From an uncultured Anaerolineae bacterium (lineage in GTDB: Bacteria > Chloroflexota > Anaerolineae > Promineifilales > Promineifilaceae): DNA of 64,000 nt. Numbering within the stretch: position 1 is the first letter of the stretch; each line of letters opens with the position of its first letter. This document shows positions 27,676 through 36,347 of the stretch, piece by piece. The position numbers and the translations under genes were made by a program. The notes under the pieces are model-generated. The model was given only the letters and a program-made list of their open reading frames with translations. It ran no database searches and was not told where the DNA came from. The DNA lies in assembly GCA_905479495.1 (NCBI GenBank), contig CAJQMR010000004.1:1-64000 (forward strand), given 5' to 3'.

Positions 27676-29336
27676 GCGATCCGATAATCAAGCAAACAGA
27701 AAATAAGACAACGGGGTGGGAAACGGCCGTCTCCTACCTTCCTAAACTCCTCATCGGGCTGGCGCTGCTGGCCTTTGTTGGTTACTTCGTGGTGTACAAC
27801 CTGTATGCCGTCGCCCTCTTCCGCTTCCCTTTTGATTACGACCAGGGGGAAGGGTTTGAGTTGATGGACACGGTGCTGTTTAGCCAGGGGGAATGGCCCT
27901 ACCGCGACAACGACAGCTACCCGTTTTATTCTTCTAATTACCCCCCACTGTTCCACGTGGTGACGGTGCCGCTGGTGTGGGCTTTTGGTCCACAATATTG
28001 GACCGGGCGGTTGGTTTCTTATTTGGGCACATTGCTTACGGCTTTGGCCATTGGCTACGCCGTGCAAAAAGCAGGCAAACGGTGGTGGCTCTCGGTGCTG
28101 GTTGGGCTGGCTTTTTTGGCCTCGAACTACGTGTACCACGTTGGGCCGCTGTTCCGGCAGCACATGTTTATGGTGATGTTTGAGACAGTGGCCGTGGTGT
28201 ATCTGGCCAGAACAGTGGCGAAGGAGGAAGCAGACGGCCGTTTCTACAATAAGCGTCTCTTGGTTGTCATGCTGCTGCTGCTGGCTGCTGGTTACACGAA
28301 GCAGCTGGCCTATGCCACAGTTGCGGCCGTATTCATCTTCCTCCTTTTGCGCCAGCCCAAACGGGCCATCGCCTGGGCTGTGCCGTTTGCGGCGGTAACC
28401 GGACTCATTTTCCTCTGGATCAACGTTGCTACGGATGGTTACTGGTTCCTCAACACGGTCACGGCCAACATCAACCCGTTTGTGCCCGGCCAGGCAGAAG
28501 GCCTTTTCCGCCAATGGTTCCGCCTGCACACGGTTTTGACAGTAACGGCCGTTCTTTTTGCCGTCTACCAACTCTACTTTGATCGATTGTCACTCTACAC
28601 CATCTGGTTTGTGGTAGCGGTGGTCAACAGCGTCACGGCAGGCAAATGGGGCGCAGGTGAAAGTTATTTTGCCACGGCCATCGCCGCCAGCTGCATTCTC
28701 ACCGGCCTCGCCTTCAACCGCCTGCTTACCTGGAGCCAGCAAGCAAATGATCAATCTCCACTCGCCAGTCTCCAATCTCCCAAAACGCATTTCGCCTTGA
28801 TGATGGCCATTCCCATATTATTCCTCTTCCAGGCCAACCAAATGTTCCACATGCCCACCCATACCCCCGCTCTGGCGGCTATTGCCGCTGCCCTGGGCCG
28901 CCCCACCGAGGTGATGATTGCGCCACAAACCTCCTGCTCTGCCCCGCGCGCGCCTGAACCGATTCCATATGTCGATTCAGCGGGTGTGTCGCTGCTGGGC
29001 CGGTTGCCAACGGCCGTAGACACCGCCGCTGGTATCGAGATTACAGACCACATTTTGCAGGGAGAAACGGCCGCTTTCAGCGAAGATGCCGGGTTTAATT
29101 TCCGCGCCGGACAAGACATCGTCACCAACCCCACCCAACTGCTCAACTTGTACAACAACAATGAGGTTGATCTCACGGAAATGCTGGCCATGCTCAACGA
29201 TCAGGCATTCGACACCATTGTTCTGCGCGCCCAGTTCTATCCTCCGCCCGTTCTGGACGCCATCGGCCAGCAATACGAAACCACAAATCTGGTACAGATG
29301 AATGGCTTTGTTTACTGCATCATGCGGCCAAGATGA
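27672..29336 (+). CDS. Membrane glycosyltransferase, GT-C fold (GT39/ArnT-like)
   Basis: The 554-residue protein has about ten membrane spans and the early Asp-Tyr-Asp-Gln-Gly-Glu-Gly motif, the acidic loop that binds metal and polyprenyl-phosphate sugar in GT-C enzymes such as PMT and ArnT. A Pro-Pro-Leu-Phe-His segment follows in the expected place. It likely transfers a sugar from a lipid carrier at the outer face of the membrane; donor and acceptor are unknown. Around 28750-28780 the frame reads Asp-Gln-Ser-Pro-Leu-Ala-Ser-Leu-Gln-Ser-Pro from a single arm of the GAGATTGG palindrome family. The C-terminal 190 residues are extracytoplasmic. Confidence 0.8.
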   Translation: MSDPIIKQTENKTTGWETAVSYLPKLLIGLALLAFVGYFVVYNLYAVALFRFPFDYDQGEGFELMDTVLFSQGEWPYRDNDSYPFYSSNYPPLFHVVTVPLVWAFGPQYWTGRLVSYLGTLLTALAIGYAVQKAGKRWWLSVLVGLAFLASNYVYHVGPLFRQHMFMVMFETVAVVYLARTVAKEEADGRFYNKRLLVVMLLLLAAGYTKQLAYATVAAVFIFLLLRQPKRAIAWAVPFAAVTGLIFLWINVATDGYWFLNTVTANINPFVPGQAEGLFRQWFRLHTVLTVTAVLFAVYQLYFDRLSLYTIWFVVAVVNSVTAGKWGAGESYFATAIAASCILTGLAFNRLLTWSQQANDQSPLASLQSPKTHFALMMAIPILFLFQANQMFHMPTHTPALAAIAAALGRPTEVMIAPQTSCSAPRAPEPIPYVDSAGVSLLGRLPTAVDTAAGIEITDHILQGETAAFSEDAGFNFRAGQDIVTNPTQLLNLYNNNEVDLTEMLAMLNDQAFDTIVLRAQFYPPPVLDAIGQQYETTNLVQMNGFVYCIMRPR

Positions 29337-29341
29337 GAAGA

Positions 29342-29386
29342 AGTGGGAAGTGACAAGTGCTAACCTGCAACTTCTCACTTCCCACT
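29342..29386. repeat. Palindromic AGTGGGAAGTGA element after the glycosyltransferase gene
   Basis: AGTGGGAAGTGACAAGT (29342-29358) pairs with 29370-29386 with one mismatch. It starts 5 nt after the stop codon. A related AAGTGAGAAGTGAAAGG tract is near 60038. Confidence 0.7.
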
Positions 29387-29488
29387 CCCTCCCTCACCCG
29401 TAAGTCATCCTGATACTTTCTTCCTGTATATTTTTTGCCAGTCAAACTCTATACTTCTTCCATAAACTATACTTTTGGAAATAACACT

Positions 29489-30025
29489 GTGACCGATGAA
29501 ATCCTGATTGAACTGGCGTGCCCCAGCTGCACCCATCCCATAAATCTAAAAGACCAAGGACAGCAAATCGTTTGTCCAGCTTGCAGTAGTCACTTACTGT
29601 TGGAAGGTCATGTTTGTCCCACTTGCGGTCAATACCACAAAGAAGACAGTGGCTTTTGTCGCATATGCGGCACCGCCATGATGCGCAGCTGCGAGCGTTG
29701 CGGCACATCCAATTGGTCTGGGGCAGAATATTGTCAGGATTGTGGGGCCGCGCTAGACATTTTCCAACTGCTTCATCTGCACAATCAGCATTCCACCATG
29801 ACCCGGCTGGATGAACAAATGCGCGAAGCTGAGGCGTTTAAGGAAAAAGAGCGGTCTGATTCAGACCGGCGCATGGCCACGCTGCTGGAAAAAGAGCAGG
29901 AACGGCTGCAAGGCATTCGTGAACGACGAGAAGCACAAAAAAAGCAAGACCGGCAACTGATGTGGACGGCCGTTTTCGTTCTCTCGATTTTCGTTTTGAT
30001 TGTGGCGGCTTTCGCCGTTTTATAG
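29489..30025 (+). CDS. Zinc-ribbon protein with coiled coil and C-terminal membrane anchor
   Basis: The 178-residue protein carries six Cys-x-x-Cys knuckles in residues 10-90 (CPSC, CPAC, CPTC, CRIC, CERC, CQDC), enough for three zinc ribbons. A charged coiled coil (about 105-155) and one C-terminal membrane helix (about 157-176) follow. This tail-anchored layout suggests a membrane-tethered adaptor. The GTG at 29489 is preferred because the ribbons begin there and GGAA precedes it; a TTG 54 nt earlier is possible. scpA starts 22 nt downstream, so they may be co-transcribed. Function is unknown. Confidence 0.75.
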   Translation: MTDEILIELACPSCTHPINLKDQGQQIVCPACSSHLLLEGHVCPTCGQYHKEDSGFCRICGTAMMRSCERCGTSNWSGAEYCQDCGAALDIFQLLHLHNQHSTMTRLDEQMREAEAFKEKERSDSDRRMATLLEKEQERLQGIRERREAQKKQDRQLMWTAVFVLSIFVLIVAAFAVL

Positions 30026-30047
30026 GCAGCACGCTACAATAGGGTGC

Positions 30048-30800
30048 ATGGCGCGCCCGTACACGATTGACCTCCCCAGCTTCGCTGGCCCCCTGGATTT
30101 GCTGCTTCACCTCATCGAGCGACAAGAGCTCGATATCACCGCCATCTCCCTGGTAAAAGTCACCGAACAGTACCTGGAACAAATTGAACAGATGAAGCAA
30201 AACCGGATGGAAGAGCTGATTGATTTCTTGGTTGTGGCTGCGCGGCTGGTGCAAATCAAAAGCCGCGCCTTGCTGCCCCAAACGACCATCCTCATCGAAG
30301 GTGAGGAAGAAGAGGAAGATCCCGCCGAGGCGCTGCTGCGCCAGCTGCGCGAATACAAACGATTTAAGCAAGCCGCTGCCTGGTTACAAGATCGTGAGGA
30401 GCAGGGGCTGCGCACCTATTTGCGGGTAGCGCCGCCGCCCAAACTGGAGGGCCGACTGGACATGAGCGGCGTGACGGTGGATGCATTGCTGGCTGCTGTG
30501 CAAGAAGCTTTGTCTCGCGTCGATGACCGTGAGGAAAGCGTGGCTATTGTGCAGCCGCGCCGCATCACCATTGAAGGACAAATTAATCGGTTGCGTCAGC
30601 GTGCTCAAACGGGTCTGGCGTTTGGTTTTACCGATCTGCTCTCTACCAAAACGAGCCGGGTAGAAATTTCGATTACGCTGCTGGCGGTGTTGGAACTCAT
30701 TAAGCGGCGCGAGATTCTGGCCAGCCAGACTGAACTGTTTGGCCCGATTGAGCTAAAGGCAAATCCAGAGAAAAACACCATAAAAACGGCCGTTGCCTAA
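30048..30800 (+). CDS. scpA: Segregation and condensation protein A
   Basis: ScpA is the kleisin subunit that bridges the SMC heads in condensin. The 250-residue protein opens with the classic Phe-x-Gly-Pro-Leu-Asp-Leu-Leu-Leu-His-Leu-Ile motif, then Asp-Phe-Leu-Val-Val-Ala-Ala-Arg-Leu-Val-Gln-Ile-Lys-Ser, and ends with the winged helix that includes Leu-Ala-Val-Leu-Glu-Leu-Ile-Lys. The ATG at 30048 is preceded by AGGG. scpB lies far away at 12.3 kb; most bacteria keep the two adjacent. Confidence 0.95.
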   Translation: MARPYTIDLPSFAGPLDLLLHLIERQELDITAISLVKVTEQYLEQIEQMKQNRMEELIDFLVVAARLVQIKSRALLPQTTILIEGEEEEEDPAEALLRQLREYKRFKQAAAWLQDREEQGLRTYLRVAPPPKLEGRLDMSGVTVDALLAAVQEALSRVDDREESVAIVQPRRITIEGQINRLRQRAQTGLAFGFTDLLSTKTSRVEISITLLAVLELIKRREILASQTELFGPIELKANPEKNTIKTAVA

Positions 30801-30819
30801 CCCCATCATCCCTGGAAAG

Positions 30820-31218
30820 TTAAAGCTGCGACTTCGGCTGCTGCTTTTGCCACTGTCCATACAGCAACCCAAGGCTGGTAAGCGCCCCACACATGTCGAT
30901 AGCAACATCCACTGGCGTGCCGTGGCGGCCCGGAATAAAGGTTTGGTGGAATTCATCACTTATAGAGAACAATAACACGATGATAAAGGCAGAGAGATAC
31001 GGCCGTTGCCAATCCAACAGCGCCCGCAAAGCCAAAAGCGCCAAACCCGCATAGCCTAAAAAATGGCCCGTTTTCTTAAAAGCCACATCCCACAAACCAA
31101 AGTTGGGCAAATCAGTCGCTGGCTGATGCGACGCAAAAAAAATGACTCCCATTGCTAACAACAACGGCAGCCAACGCTCTAGCCAGGAAGAACGCCTGGC
31201 AAAAACCCACGCTATCAT
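30820..31218 (-). CDS. VanZ-like membrane protein
   Basis: The 132-residue protein has four hydrophobic segments and the VanZ signature: Lys-x-x-His-Phe near segment 2 and Ser-Asp-Glu-Phe-His-Gln-Thr-Phe-Ile-Pro-Gly-Arg followed by Asp-x-x-x-Asp. VanZ proteins affect cell envelope or teicoplanin tolerance, but the biochemical role is unclear. It lies 9 nt downstream of the zinc-ribbon gene at 31228-31626 on the same strand and is convergent with scpA. Confidence 0.85.
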   Translation of the reverse strand: MIAWVFARRSSWLERWLPLLLAMGVIFFASHQPATDLPNFGLWDVAFKKTGHFLGYAGLALLALRALLDWQRPYLSAFIIVLLFSISDEFHQTFIPGRHGTPVDVAIDMCGALTSLGLLYGQWQKQQPKSQL

Positions 31219-31227
31219 AACACCCCC

Positions 31228-31626
31228 CTACCACCACATGCGCTCTCTGCCCATCTGGTATACGGCACGAAATACAAACACAGCAATCGCTACTGGAATT
31301 AAAAAACGAATCGCCACCAATCCACCCAACAGTACAATGCCTACCAACACCACAAGTCCAATAGCAACAGCCAGTCGCAGCTGGTTAGGATTCAGTTGTT
31401 CTTTTGGCTGGCTTTTAACACGTACACGTTGGGCACGACGGCAACTACGCATGTTGCCAATCCGTAAAACATCCCCGTCAAGCCGCCATTGGCAGCCACA
31501 AACCTGGCATTGATAACAGACCCGCGCTGGTTGGCCTGTTTCGATATCGGTTCGTTCTAAAATTTGCCCCCCGCAATGATCACAATCGTAACCGCTGTCA
31601 TTCCAGGTGGTTTCTGTTTCAATCAT
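31228..31626 (-). CDS. Zinc-ribbon membrane protein, 132 residues
   Basis: Residues 15-45 hold Cys-Asp-His-Cys and Cys-Tyr-Gln-Cys-Gln-Val-Cys-Gly-Cys, a zinc ribbon. A basic linker follows (Arg/Lys-rich, about 58-76), then two hydrophobic helices (about 84-122). It is the first gene of a pair with VanZ. I know no function for this arrangement; an adaptor or redox-sensitive membrane protein is possible. Confidence 0.7.
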   Translation of the reverse strand: MIETETTWNDSGYDCDHCGGQILERTDIETGQPARVCYQCQVCGCQWRLDGDVLRIGNMRSCRRAQRVRVKSQPKEQLNPNQLRLAVAIGLVVLVGIVLLGGLVAIRFLIPVAIAVFVFRAVYQMGRERMWW

Positions 31627-31719
31627 ACCTTTTACTCACACTGCTTTAGTCTGGTTACCGCTATGGTAGTTCATCCAGGCGAATACGCAAAGTGAGGCTT
31701 AGGATGATTCAAGAAACGT

Positions 31720-32181
31720 TCATTCTTGCTTCACACGTTCGCACGTTTCCAAAAGCAGATTGTAGCTACTATTGTAGCTCACGTAAACAAAGCCGCCGCA
31801 CTGCTCGCAAGAGGTTTGGTATTCCATCACAGATCCTGTCACCTGCTCCCATGGCTCAAGTTGATGACCATGAATCGAGGCCCATGCTTCCGCCTCACAC
31901 AGCTGGCGTTCTAAAGAATCGGTGCGCTCTTGTTGGGCGGCTTCATCATGTTCAGAGGCGGCTTCTACCAGAGCACGTACGGCCGTTCCCTGGACCAAAT
32001 TGTCGGGCACCCCTTCTGGCAACCCTTCCACTTTATGCAGCAAATGCTGCAAAACCAGCCCCACTTCCTTGCGCGTAGCTTCATCATAGCGCGGCACCAG
32101 GGAGCCTTCTTCCAAGAGACCAATCAGGTAACGAACGGCCGTTTTCAAATGCTTCAGTTCAGTTTCTGCGGAATTTGTCAT
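31720..32181 (-). CDS. Hypothetical protein, 153 residues
   Basis: A soluble, acidic, mainly helical protein I do not recognise. The N-terminal 100 residues look like a helical bundle (Leu-Lys-Thr-Ala-Val-Arg-Tyr-Leu-Ile-Gly-Leu-Leu-Glu-Glu-Gly). The C-terminal part has Cys-Glu-Gln-Cys-Gly-Gly, one half of a zinc knuckle. It lies between the VanZ pair and the J-domain gene on the same strand, but gaps of about 90 nt on both sides do not prove an operon. Confidence 0.6.
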   Translation of the reverse strand: MTNSAETELKHLKTAVRYLIGLLEEGSLVPRYDEATRKEVGLVLQHLLHKVEGLPEGVPDNLVQGTAVRALVEAASEHDEAAQQERTDSLERQLCEAEAWASIHGHQLEPWEQVTGSVMEYQTSCEQCGGFVYVSYNSSYNLLLETCERVKQE

Positions 32182-32265
32182 ACTTCTGCCTCATTAGTTT
32201 AAGTTTGGACAACACCATTTTGGCATCAAATGGACAGCTTCACCAGAGGAAGTTTGTACCGTTTA

Positions 32266-33066
32266 CTATAGATTTTCAAATTGAGACCGCAGCATATCGC
32301 GTTCGGCCGTTTTGCGAGCAATTTTGCGCGTCAGTTCAGTGGCCATTTCAGCCAGCAAATCACGCCCCTCACGCTGAGCCAGCTTCACCTTTAAAGCCAA
32401 ATCCACCATGGAACGATTAGGCAAATTTTGCAGTTCGTTGTCGATGACTCGCAAGCGGCGGCGGCAGCGCTCGATCTCCTCTTGCAGCGCCTGGGCCATC
32501 TCCTGGTCAGGTGGCGGCGACGCCTGTTGACGACTTTGGTGCTCAACCAGCTCTTCGGCCAGCGCCATCAGCTCAACCATGCTTTGCGCCTTGTAAGCAT
32601 CATTGATAGCCGCCATTTTATTGGTGCGGTATTGGCGGTCCGCTTCGTCGATGGCCAGATCGGGATGGAACTGGCGAGCCAGTTGACGATAGATTTTTTT
32701 GAGCTGGGCCTGGGTGGCAGGCGGCGGTGCTGGCTTGGGCTTGGATTCGGCCGTTTCGGGAATATGCTGCCAGGTCTTGCGAAACTGCTCTTCAACCGGA
32801 TCAAACGCGGCACCCTGTTCAGCAAAGGATTGCTCATGGCGCATCAGCTTGATCTGCGTCAGATAGCTGTTCACTTCTGATTCTAATGTAGCCAGCTGGT
32901 CCAAAAGCTGCCCCACATGCGCTTCAAAGCGGAACTCAAACGCTTCCACATCTTCCAATTGACTATTCAGCTCGGCTTCCGCTTCGGCAAGCTTGGCCCG
33001 CAGCTGGTCCAATTCCAGACGTAGTCGCTTCACCTTTTCAGCTGTGGATTCAGAAATGGATGCCAT
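32266..33066 (-). CDS. J-domain protein flanked by coiled coils
   Basis: The 266-residue protein carries a central J domain (about residues 118-170: Leu-Lys-Lys-Ile-Tyr-Arg-Gln-Leu-Ala-Arg-Gln-Phe-His-Pro-Asp-Leu) with the His-Pro-Asp that stimulates DnaK ATPase. Long coiled coils lie on both sides. It lacks the Gly/Phe, zinc-finger and C-terminal domains of DnaJ, so it is a specialised co-chaperone that would bring DnaK to a particular partner. The partner is unknown. Confidence 0.82.
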   Translation of the reverse strand: MASISESTAEKVKRLRLELDQLRAKLAEAEAELNSQLEDVEAFEFRFEAHVGQLLDQLATLESEVNSYLTQIKLMRHEQSFAEQGAAFDPVEEQFRKTWQHIPETAESKPKPAPPPATQAQLKKIYRQLARQFHPDLAIDEADRQYRTNKMAAINDAYKAQSMVELMALAEELVEHQSRQQASPPPDQEMAQALQEEIERCRRRLRVIDNELQNLPNRSMVDLALKVKLAQREGRDLLAEMATELTRKIARKTAERDMLRSQFENL

Positions 33067-33225
33067 GCTTCAAGTTTACCGCAAAATGTGCGGCTGTGAA
33101 TTAAAAACGCGCCACGAATACGACGAATAGAAGAATTTTTTCGGTTTTCATTCATCCCTTTGTTCTCTTTGTGATTCAAATCAGTTTTTCATCTCAGGCC
33201 AAAAATTCTCAAGTACAATGGAGGC

Positions 33226-34560
33226 ATGACTCGCAAGCGAATGGTTTTGTTTAGCTTATTGGGCGTGCTGCTGATTGGCGGCATTGGACTTTACCTCGTT
33301 TATCCTCGTCTCATCCTGGCAATACATAACCGTTATCCAAAGTCTGTCCCAAATGGACTGTTGTCGTTGGTGGCCACACCGTTGCCAACCGCGTTACCTG
33401 CGCCCACCATGATGGCGAACAGTGATCAGTTAGCGGGAATTGGCAATCAGTTAGCGGAATTACAAATCACCGCAACGCCTTTGCCAACAGCCACTTTGCT
33501 GCCCACATTCACACCTCAATCTGCAGTCACCAATCTCCAATCGCCTACCCCAGAACCCCCGCCAACAGCCACACCGGCCCCGCCTACAGCAACGCCCTTG
33601 CCAACGGCCGTTCATCTGCAAAATATTGAGATTATTCCACAAAAGTTCAACAATTGCGGTCCGGCTAACCTTACCATCACCCTGGGCTATTATGGGCTTG
33701 AGGTCGATCAGCTGGACGTGGGCGGTTCGATCAAGCCCAACTACGATGATCGCAACGTCAGTCCGTGGGAGCTGGCGGATTATGTCAACAGCCAGACGCC
33801 TCTGCAGGCACGCTATTTTGTGGGCGGTGATGTGGCCCTGCTCAAGCAACTACTGGCCGCAGGCTATCCAGTTATCATCGAAAAAGGGCTGTATCCCAAT
33901 GCCTGGGAAGGCTGGATGGGACATTACCTCACCGTGGTGGGCTACGACGATGCCAGCCAGGAATTTATCAGTCTGGACACGTTTTTGGGGCCGTGGGACA
34001 GCAGCGGACGGCGGGACAGCTACGAAACCGTGGATGCGTTTTGGCAGATGTTTAATCACACCTTCGTTTTGCTTTATCCGCCGGAAGACGAGTCCCAGAT
34101 TTTGGCGCTTTTACCGTCTGAACTCACCGATCCGGCGACGATGTGGCGGCAAACGGCCGTTACCAACCAGCAGCTCACCAACCAACAACCAGACAATCCT
34201 TACGTCTGGTTCAACCTGGGCAGCAGCCTCACCCGTCTGGCCAGCCTCACAAACGATCCCACGCTCTATACCAGCGCCACCGCCGCCTTCGACCAGGCAC
34301 GCACCATTGGTTTGCCCTGGCGCATGTTGTGGTATCAGTTTGAGCCGTATGAGGCATATTTGGCAAGCGGACGATTCGACGACGTTTTCACCCTCTCCGA
34401 TGCCATTCTATCAACTGAAGGCGGCCAAAATGTGGAAGAAACCTACCTGTATCGCAGCCAGGCGTACCGGGCACTTGGTGATGAAACGGCCGCCGCCGCC
34501 GCCCTGGCTACCGCCATTGAATTGAATCCTAATTTGGAAACGGCTGTTAACCAAAACTGA
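33226..34560 (+). CDS. Membrane-anchored C39-like cysteine peptidase with TPR-like tail
   Basis: The 444-residue protein has one N-terminal membrane helix, a Thr/Pro-rich linker (residues 45-125), a peptidase_C39_2-like domain and a helical TPR-like C-terminus (about 310-440). Catalytic Cys is in Asn-Asn-Cys-Gly-Pro-Ala-Asn near residue 144, and His in Gly-His-Tyr-Leu-Thr-Val-Val-Gly-Tyr-Asp near 232. The active domain should face outside. The linker contains a short arm of the GAGATTGG repeat family (Ser/Thr-Asn-Leu-Gln-Ser-Pro, about 33523-33547). Substrate is unknown. Confidence 0.8.
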   Translation: MTRKRMVLFSLLGVLLIGGIGLYLVYPRLILAIHNRYPKSVPNGLLSLVATPLPTALPAPTMMANSDQLAGIGNQLAELQITATPLPTATLLPTFTPQSAVTNLQSPTPEPPPTATPAPPTATPLPTAVHLQNIEIIPQKFNNCGPANLTITLGYYGLEVDQLDVGGSIKPNYDDRNVSPWELADYVNSQTPLQARYFVGGDVALLKQLLAAGYPVIIEKGLYPNAWEGWMGHYLTVVGYDDASQEFISLDTFLGPWDSSGRRDSYETVDAFWQMFNHTFVLLYPPEDESQILALLPSELTDPATMWRQTAVTNQQLTNQQPDNPYVWFNLGSSLTRLASLTNDPTLYTSATAAFDQARTIGLPWRMLWYQFEPYEAYLASGRFDDVFTLSDAILSTEGGQNVEETYLYRSQAYRALGDETAAAAALATAIELNPNLETAVNQN

Positions 34561-34635
34561 ATTGGCCTTCAGAAAAAACAACGCAGAGGTATGGATCCCC
34601 AGCGAAGTCCAAGTGAAAATCAGCGGCCACGGCTT

Positions 34636-35760
34636 CTAGTTTTCATTAAAGAAGCGAGTCACGCGCTCGATGAATAGCGCATCCGCCTCACCACGAAACG
34701 TGTGGGGCGTGGCGTAATACGTATAACATTCCACCGGCTTGTTCAGTGCCCGCAGCCGTTCGCACAAATCGTTACTCCAGGCGATGGGCACCGTGCCATC
34801 TGCCTCGCTGTGGTGGATGCTGATCGGCGTATTGATGCGATCTAAAAAATTAATGGGGGAAATGGCGGCCAACTTTTCATTCCCAGCCGCCAATTCAAAC
34901 GGCCCATTTTCTCCCTCAGACCAAATCTGAATTTGCTCATAGTTTTTGCGCTCATCACCGCTCATCGCCCCATAGAGAACGGCCGCACGCAAATAAGGCG
35001 CATTGTTCACGGTAATCACCCGCAGCGTAACGCCGCCACCCATGCTGTGCCCCCACAAATGAATGCGATCTTCATCCGCCCGCCGCAAGTAGCCAAACGG
35101 GTCCTGGCTTTGCTCACGAATGATGGCAATCAAATTCAGCACATCAATGGCGTAGCCGATGCGGTACGGATTTGGCCCCTCATCCGAAGGCGGATAGTTG
35201 CGAAAGTTGGGATGAATGACAAAGTAGCCCGCCTCTGCCAAAGCATCGGCATAGCGCTGCGTATAAGCCAGCGTGTCATATTCGGCCGGATCGATGTAGC
35301 CATGCAGCACCAGCGCCACAGGGAACTCGTCCCCCTCATTGGGCACATTCATAAAGCCATACACCGTCAAGCCATCGCTGGGATAGGTGATGAGGTAACG
35401 GGTAAACGTCTCATTTTCTTCCAGCGTATCGATGATATCCAGCGCCCCAACCCCATAGCTGCGTGCCGATAATGCGTCAATGGTGAGGTCGGCGTATGGA
35501 TCTAATGTGGGCGTCGGTGGCAGCGCCGTTGCCGTGGATAGAATGGCTGTTGGTGTAGGCGCTTGCAGACTGGGGAGTGGGGATTGGGTTGGCAGCGGAG
35601 TCAGTGACTGCACGACCGTTGGCACCGGCTCAGACTGAGGTTGGGGTACAAAAGTAGGCGGTTGCAGATCATCCGGGCGAATGGGCTGCGAGGCACAGGC
35701 GGCTAACCATACACAGCCAAGCAGCAGAATGAGAGACGGCCGTTTTCCCCAAATCGTCAT
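34636..35760 (-). CDS. Lipoprotein alpha/beta hydrolase (prolyl oligopeptidase/dienelactone hydrolase-like)
   Basis: The 374-residue protein starts with a lipoprotein signal (Leu-Leu-Leu-Gly-Cys-Val-Trp-Leu-Ala-Ala-Cys), a Pro/Thr-rich linker to about residue 90, and an alpha/beta hydrolase domain with Leu-His-Gly-Tyr, nucleophile Gly-His-Ser-Met-Gly-Gly-Gly, and His in Thr-Pro-His-Thr-Phe. A paralog with the same architecture is at 58199-59374. They share the block Tyr-Pro-Ser-Asp-Gly-Leu-Thr before the catalytic core. It is probably a cell-surface esterase or peptidase; substrate unknown. Confidence 0.85.
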   Translation of the reverse strand: MTIWGKRPSLILLLGCVWLAACASQPIRPDDLQPPTFVPQPQSEPVPTVVQSLTPLPTQSPLPSLQAPTPTAILSTATALPPTPTLDPYADLTIDALSARSYGVGALDIIDTLEENETFTRYLITYPSDGLTVYGFMNVPNEGDEFPVALVLHGYIDPAEYDTLAYTQRYADALAEAGYFVIHPNFRNYPPSDEGPNPYRIGYAIDVLNLIAIIREQSQDPFGYLRRADEDRIHLWGHSMGGGVTLRVITVNNAPYLRAAVLYGAMSGDERKNYEQIQIWSEGENGPFELAAGNEKLAAISPINFLDRINTPISIHHSEADGTVPIAWSNDLCERLRALNKPVECYTYYATPHTFRGEADALFIERVTRFFNEN

Positions 35761-35865
35761 GCGTCCAGTTTAACAAAAAAATTGGAAGACGTCGCTTATG
35801 AGCCTTCATTTCCATTTTAGGCTTGCTATCGAATGGCGATTTTTTGTTGTGGGGAATAAAACCTG

Positions 35866-35897
35866 CGGAAAAACAAACGACCGTCACTGCGTGACGG
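35866..35897 (-). terminator. Intrinsic terminator of the small minus-strand gene
   Basis: CCGTCAC (35881-35887) pairs with GTGACGG (35891-35897) around a TGC loop. On the minus strand it is followed by TCGTTTGTTTTTCC, a T-rich tail. Confidence 0.65.
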
Positions 35898-35934
35898 CCG
35901 TATCAAGACTCCCAGTCAGAGGTGGTAAAGGTTG

Positions 35935-36111
35935 TTAGTTCATCGAAAACGGGGTAACTGGCTTGGCTGCTGCTGGCGTAGGCTCTTCACAAGTTGCATA
36001 GAACTCTTCTACACCTTCGCGCTGGCTTAAGCGGGAAGACATAGCACAAGCAGAAACGACCAGGGCAGAAGCTACAAACGATGCGGCTGTAAAAGCAATA
36101 ACGATGGTCAT
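35935..36111 (-). CDS. Small membrane protein, 58 residues
   Basis: One N-terminal hydrophobic helix (residues 2-24, with a Ser-Ala-Cys that could be a lipobox), then a short polar Pro/Ala-rich tail with a second Cys. A GGAG ribosome site lies 8 nt before the ATG at 36111, and a terminator lies downstream, which together support a real small gene. Family unknown. Confidence 0.6.
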   Translation of the reverse strand: MTIVIAFTAASFVASALVVSACAMSSRLSQREGVEEFYATCEEPTPAAAKPVTPFSMN

Positions 36112-36347
36112 GTGGTTCACTCCGTTCTCTTTTGGTATCAAAACCTTATTTCTTATCACTCTATCTCACAAAACATCCTTGTAATGTTTTTTGTAAGATA
36201 GTGTCAAGTTTAAGGTTTTCCGGCAGTGAAGTCACTAGTACGTAACGTATAGTACTGTAGTTTACAGGAACGAGTCGTCCCTGTAAGGTATCAGGCAAAA
36301 ATAAATGATGGGGTTAACGGCCGTTCCTGTTCGGCTATTTTCTTCAA

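Noticed and set aside
27399-28571. 390-codon minus-strand frame
   Set aside because: It covers the small membrane protein gene and the first half of the glycosyltransferase gene. Its composition (many His, Gln, Arg) is typical of an antisense shadow.
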